This document shows positions 12,968 to 15,179 of a DNA stretch of 15,179 nt, piece after piece. Positions within the stretch are counted from its first letter, which is position 1. The number at the start of each line of letters is the position of its first letter. Position numbers and translations under genes: made by a program. Below the pieces are notes generated by a model that saw only the letters and a program-made list of their open reading frames with translations, did no database searches and was not told the DNA's origin. This DNA is from an uncultured Clostridia bacterium (GTDB lineage: Bacteria > Bacillota > Clostridia > Oscillospirales > Ruminococcaceae): assembly GCA_947381875.1 (NCBI GenBank), contig CANCXY010000054.1:1-15179 (forward strand), read 5' to 3'.

Positions 12968-14056
12968 TCAGCCTTTCGAGATGATGCGCGCCAGCGCGAT
13001 TGCCTTATGCGGAATGGCCTTTTCGCCGTCGTTGATGATCTGCCAGTTTGCCCCCGTGGAGAGGTCGGTGTTCGAGGCCGAGGCCGTGAGCGAAGCGGGC
13101 TTCTCAAAGCTGATGCCGTCCACGCCGCAGATATAGCGGTCGCGCACATACAATGTATCCTGCCCGCCGTTGGTTTTCGGGTCGCGGTTCATCTCATAGG
13201 GCACGCTGTCGCCGATATCGTCCAGCACAATGGCGCCGTCGCCCAGAACATAGGTGGTATATTTTGTATACCCCGGTACGGCGCTTGCCCCGCTGCCGGT
13301 TGCGGCCACAGCCTCGGCGGGCATGCCGTCGTCAATCAGCACCGTGCGCCCGTTCCAGGTGGCAAGCGCAAGGTCGCGCTGCACGCCGTCCTTGTCGGTG
13401 TACGTCAGGTATTTCAGCAGACGCAGGTTTTCAAGGTTCGTCGCCACCTCGCTGTGCATCACAACCAGCTTGAAAATGTTCTTGTTGTCGCCGCACGCGC
13501 GCTGAATGGCCCTGTTGAGCGTATCCGCGCCCACCAGCGCCGCTTCGCCCGTATTCGCGCTGATGTCATAGGTGTGCTTTTCGACAAACTCCTTCGCGGC
13601 CTTTGCGGCGGCGTCCGTGCCGGTCGTCTGCATGCCGAACACCCCGGCCAGCATCGCAAGCAGCATCGACTGGCGCACCTCCTGTTTGTAGTCGCTGATC
13701 TGCGCGGCCACGTTATCCATGAAATCGACGCCCGCCGTGATGTTTTTGGAGAAGCTGCGCTCCGTCCATGCGTCCATGCGCGAGGCCACCACAAAGCCCT
13801 GCTCATAGGTGGTCGTGTTGGTGGAGGCGATATCCGTCGCGCCGTCGTTGTTCTGCGAGGTCGCGCCGCTGATGCGCCCGAAGTACGGCACACGCGCGTA
13901 CAGGCTGCCTGTCTGGGAGGCCAGCGCGCCGCGCGCGTTCTCGTTGCTGCCGACAGCGCCCGAGCGCGCCAGCTCCGCTTTCGCGGCGTTCGGGATACGG
14001 TTCACATACGCGCCGAACGCTTGCGGGTTGAAACTCTTGGAATCAAATTTTGCCAT
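12968..14056 (-). CDS. Major capsid protein
   Basis: A 362-residue major capsid protein, probably of the HK97 fold. The N-terminus MAKFDSKSFNPQAFGAYVNR and the region ARSGAVGSNENARGALASQT match the phage coat protein family of Bacillota myophages that is paired with GP20-type scaffolds. A helical stretch FMDNVAAQISDYKQEVRQSM lies near residues 113-132, and the C-terminal half is beta-rich with a DDIGDSVPYEMNRDPKTNGG segment. No separate protease domain is fused. I chose ATG 14056 because GAAAGG lies 9 bases before it; the in-frame ATG 14065 overlaps that site. GC is very high and codon use strongly biased, as expected for the most abundant virion protein. The family call is firm; the exact subfamily is not. 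Confidence 0.9.
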   Translation of the reverse strand: MAKFDSKSFNPQAFGAYVNRIPNAAKAELARSGAVGSNENARGALASQTGSLYARVPYFGRISGATSQNNDGATDIASTNTTTYEQGFVVASRMDAWTERSFSKNITAGVDFMDNVAAQISDYKQEVRQSMLLAMLAGVFGMQTTGTDAAAKAAKEFVEKHTYDISANTGEAALVGADTLNRAIQRACGDNKNIFKLVVMHSEVATNLENLRLLKYLTYTDKDGVQRDLALATWNGRTVLIDDGMPAEAVAATGSGASAVPGYTKYTTYVLGDGAIVLDDIGDSVPYEMNRDPKTNGGQDTLYVRDRYICGVDGISFEKPASLTASASNTDLSTGANWQIINDGEKAIPHKAIALARIISKG

Positions 14057-14065
14057 TTTAATCAT

Positions 14066-14070
14066 CCTTT
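14066..14070 (-). promoter_or_regulatory. Ribosome binding site deciding the capsid start
   Basis: AAAGG (within GAAAGGATG), 9 bases before ATG 14056. It overlaps the upstream in-frame ATG 14063-14065, so capsid protein should begin MAKFDSK rather than MIKMAKF. Confidence 0.65.
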
Positions 14071-14071
14071 C

Positions 14072-14656
14072 TTACTGTTTTTCCTGTGCGGCCATGAACT
14101 GGGAGTAGGTCATGCTGTGCATGTCCGGCGTAACAGCGGGCTTTGCGTCGCCAGACGCGCCGGGCTGGAAACCCCGGAACACCGGCTTCGGGCTTTCGTC
14201 CGCGAACAGGTAGCCATCGGATTTCTTCAGCGCGGCAAGCTGTTCCTCCAGGCCGGAGAGTTTGCCGTCGTCGCCGAGCGTCACTTTCCCCGTGTCCAGC
14301 AGCGCGCGGACGGCTTTTCCGTTCCTTGCCCCGGCAACGGACAGGGCGGCGTCAAGGGCGCTGTCAAGGCGCATTTGTGCCAGCTCCGCCTTGTGCGCTT
14401 TTTCCTGTTCGGCGTTCTGCTTTTGCAGGGATTCAATCTGCTGTTTCAGCGCGTCGGCATCGCCGGTGGCCTCTTTCAGCTTTTGGAGCTGTTTGTCGCG
14501 GTCGGCTACGGATGCTTGCAGGGCTTTGTTTTCCTCGCGCAGTTCGTCCAGTTCCGCCCTGGGAACAAGCCCTTCCAGTTCCGCTGCTACAGCCGCCGCG
14601 CACTTTTCCGCCAGCGACGCTTCAACGCCAAGGGCGAGGAAATCTTCTTTTTTCAT
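14072..14656 (-). CDS. Phage scaffolding protein, GP20 family
   Basis: A 194-residue scaffold of the phage minor structural GP20 family, which directs capsid assembly and is lost from mature heads. The start MKKEDFLALGVEASLAEKCA is diagnostic. Residues 33-98 form a long coiled coil rich in Glu, Lys and Gln (for example RDKQLQKLKEATGDADALKQ). Residues 99-150 hold the conserved ALSVAGARNGKAVRALLDTG segment and the LEEQLAALKKSDGYLF end of the family core. The last 40 residues are a Pro/Gly-rich linker and a short helix (MTYSQFMAAQEKQ) expected to touch the capsid protein. ATG 14656 has GGAAGG 10 bases upstream. It is followed after 15 bases by the capsid gene. Confidence 0.93.
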   Translation of the reverse strand: MKKEDFLALGVEASLAEKCAAAVAAELEGLVPRAELDELREENKALQASVADRDKQLQKLKEATGDADALKQQIESLQKQNAEQEKAHKAELAQMRLDSALDAALSVAGARNGKAVRALLDTGKVTLGDDGKLSGLEEQLAALKKSDGYLFADESPKPVFRGFQPGASGDAKPAVTPDMHSMTYSQFMAAQEKQ

Positions 14657-14691
14657 GTTTTGTCATCCTTCCTTTTTTGAAAAATAGGTAC

Positions 14692-14723
14692 AAAAAAGCA
14701 CCGCGATTGCTCGTGGTGCTTTT
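14692..14723 (-). terminator. Terminator-like hairpin with GCAA tetraloop upstream of the scaffold gene
   Basis: On the minus strand: AAAAGCACC, an A/C mismatch, CGA, the loop GCAA, TCG, GGTGCTTTT, followed by two more T bases (six T in all). The 9-bp outer and 3-bp inner stems with a GNRA-type loop and U-run fit an intrinsic terminator. It ends 35 bases before the scaffold start, leaving little room for a promoter, so it probably attenuates rather than stops transcription. The palindrome could also work weakly on the other strand. Confidence 0.72.
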
Positions 14724-14738
14724 ACTTGATGCCGGGCG

Positions 14739-14903
14739 TTAAAGCGTGCCGCGCTTTTGGGCGGCTTCGCGCTGCTTCAAATATCGTTCGTATGCTTCTT
14801 TTACTTCTTCGGGGGCGTTATCGTTTACCACCATAATAGGAGGATCCCCCTCAAAATGCCAGTTCCCCCTATCCTTAGCCCATGAAAAATCCAATCTGGT
14901 CAT
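14739..14903 (-). CDS. Small conserved phage protein upstream of scaffold (54 residues)
   Basis: I translated this 54-residue gene by hand: it begins MTRLDFSWAKDRGNWHFEGD, continues PPIMVVNDNAPEEVKEAYER, and ends YLKQREAAQKRGTL before TAA. The first half is aromatic and acidic, the second a charged helix. The form DFSW ... W-H-x-E-(D/G) ... NDNAPEE-h-K-x-x-Y-(E/D)-x-Y-L resembles small proteins I recall upstream of scaffold genes in clostridial phages, so a head-module accessory role is plausible but unproven. The ATG overlaps the upstream TGA (ATGA), suggesting coupled translation. An intrinsic-terminator-like hairpin follows its stop by 15 bases. Base composition is intermediate, about 50% GC, between the AT-rich gene upstream and the GC-rich scaffold. 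Confidence 0.72.
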   Translation of the reverse strand: MTRLDFSWAKDRGNWHFEGDPPIMVVNDNAPEEVKEAYERYLKQREAAQKRGTL

Positions 14904-15133
14904 TTTTTACACGCCTCCTTCAAAAGTTTCACAAATTCATGAGAGTACTTGTTTGGTTGAGTATAATGTACACTTAGCAGTTCCGAAATGACTTCATCAT
15001 AAACGACACTATCGTTTCTTTTGTATTTCACCACCGCGGAATAGTCAGAAACCTCGACTTTCAACAATTCAACAACTTCTCTATCTGAAACAACTTTTCC
15101 AGTTACATTATACACCGTCTCCTTATAGATTTC
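14900..15133 (-). CDS. Partial AT-rich gene of unknown function (C-terminal 77 residues)
   Basis: The 5' end is missing because the natural sequence ends at 15133. The 77 genuine residues begin EIYKETVYNVTGKVVSDREV and end HEFVKLLKEACKK. The middle (LLKVEVSDYSAVVKYKRNDS, then VYDEVISELLSVHYTQPNKY) alternates beta-like and helical stretches. No signal peptide, membrane segment or known motif is seen, and I do not recognise the family. An apparent GTG start at 15148, giving MLFRS, lies in sequencing adapter and is false. GC is about 36% by hand count against over 60% in nearby head genes, suggesting recent acquisition. Its stop overlaps the 54-residue gene by ATGA. Confidence 0.65.
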   Translation of the reverse strand, partial: EIYKETVYNVTGKVVSDREVVELLKVEVSDYSAVVKYKRNDSVVYDEVISELLSVHYTQPNKYSHEFVKLLKEACKK

Positions 15134-15179
15134 AGATCGGAAGAGCACACGTCTGAACTCCAGTCACGCACGGACATCT
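15134..15179 (+). other. Illumina TruSeq-type adapter with index (contamination)
   Basis: From 15134 the sequence AGATCGGAAGAGCACACGTC and the next 14 bases through 15167 match the standard TruSeq read-through adapter. They are followed by eight bases GCACGGAC (15168-15175), which fit the i7 index position, and ATCT, the first bases of the flow-cell part of that adapter. This is not phage DNA and should be trimmed. Confidence 0.97.

Noticed and set aside
12964..13149. A 62-residue upstream extension of the connector protein
   Set aside because: It lies out of frame inside the end of the capsid gene, is Arg/Ser/Pro-rich, and a proper ATG exists at 12963 just after the capsid stop.
12680..14680. 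A 666-residue open frame on the plus strand, antisense to the capsid and scaffold genes
   Set aside because: It lies opposite strongly recognised genes, is rich in Arg, Ala, His and Val with no family resemblance, and is explained by high GC and the codon bias of the minus-strand genes.
1..15133. CRISPR array, tRNA, insertion sequence, integrase, toxin-antitoxin or anti-phage defence genes
   Set aside because: No direct repeat-spacer pattern, cloverleaf, transposase motif or recognisable defence domain was seen on either strand; the window is almost fully filled by virion genes.
15134..15148. An N-terminus MLFRS on the rightmost gene
   Set aside because: These codons fall wholly in adapter sequence.

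Overview
The window is a nearly continuous run of tightly packed genes, all on the minus strand (read from the right edge to the left). It encodes the head, neck, contractile tail, baseplate and tail-fibre module of a temperate-type myophage or prophage. Gene order follows the Bacillus subtilis PBSX/skin pattern: scaffold, capsid, connector, stopper, neck protein, tail terminator, small YkzM-like protein, sheath, tube, tail chaperone, tape measure, then XkdP, Q, R, S, T and U equivalents, and fibres. Strong Shine-Dalgarno sites, GTG and TTG starts and these families point to a Bacillota host. The high GC of most genes (67% in one 60-base stretch of the capsid gene) suggests a gut clostridial lineage such as Oscillospiraceae; that placement is inference.

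Right edge (about 14.7-15.18 kb): the last 46 bases (15134-15179) are Illumina TruSeq-type adapter with an index, not biology. Next to it lies a broken AT-rich gene (about 36% GC by hand count), coupled by an ATGA overlap to a 54-residue gene, then a GCAA-loop terminator-like hairpin. Head module (12.19-14.66 kb): scaffold, major capsid protein, connector and stopper. Neck and tail (8.4-12.2 kb): HK97 gp10-like protein, tail terminator, a 64-residue protein, sheath, tube and the tail assembly chaperone. The chaperone carries a textbook A_AAA_AAC slippery heptamer that gives a 206-residue -1 frameshift product. Tape measure and baseplate (1.26-8.44 kb): an 860-residue tape measure protein followed by six baseplate proteins whose genes overlap or lie a few bases apart. 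Left end (1-1.25 kb): a tail-fibre gene whose stop codon sits in the loop of its terminator, then a partial fibre-like gene running off the edge.

Together these genes build a capsid joined through a connector, stopper and terminator to a contractile sheath and tube of a length set by the tape measure, ending in a gp25/gpJ/gpI-type baseplate. Terminase, portal, head protease, holin and endolysin are not in the window and probably lie beyond its two ends. Having scaffold and capsid genes argues for a phage rather than a headless tailocin.

The observations most worth a second look are the complete frameshift signal in the chaperone gene, a fourfold 27-residue repeat at the end of the XkdU-like protein, an SH3-like rather than LysM C-terminus on the XkdP-like protein, hairpins placed at gene boundaries, the AT-rich gene at the right end, and the adapter contamination. 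I saw no CRISPR array, tRNA, insertion sequence, integrase or defence system, and no gene-free stretch over 300 bases.
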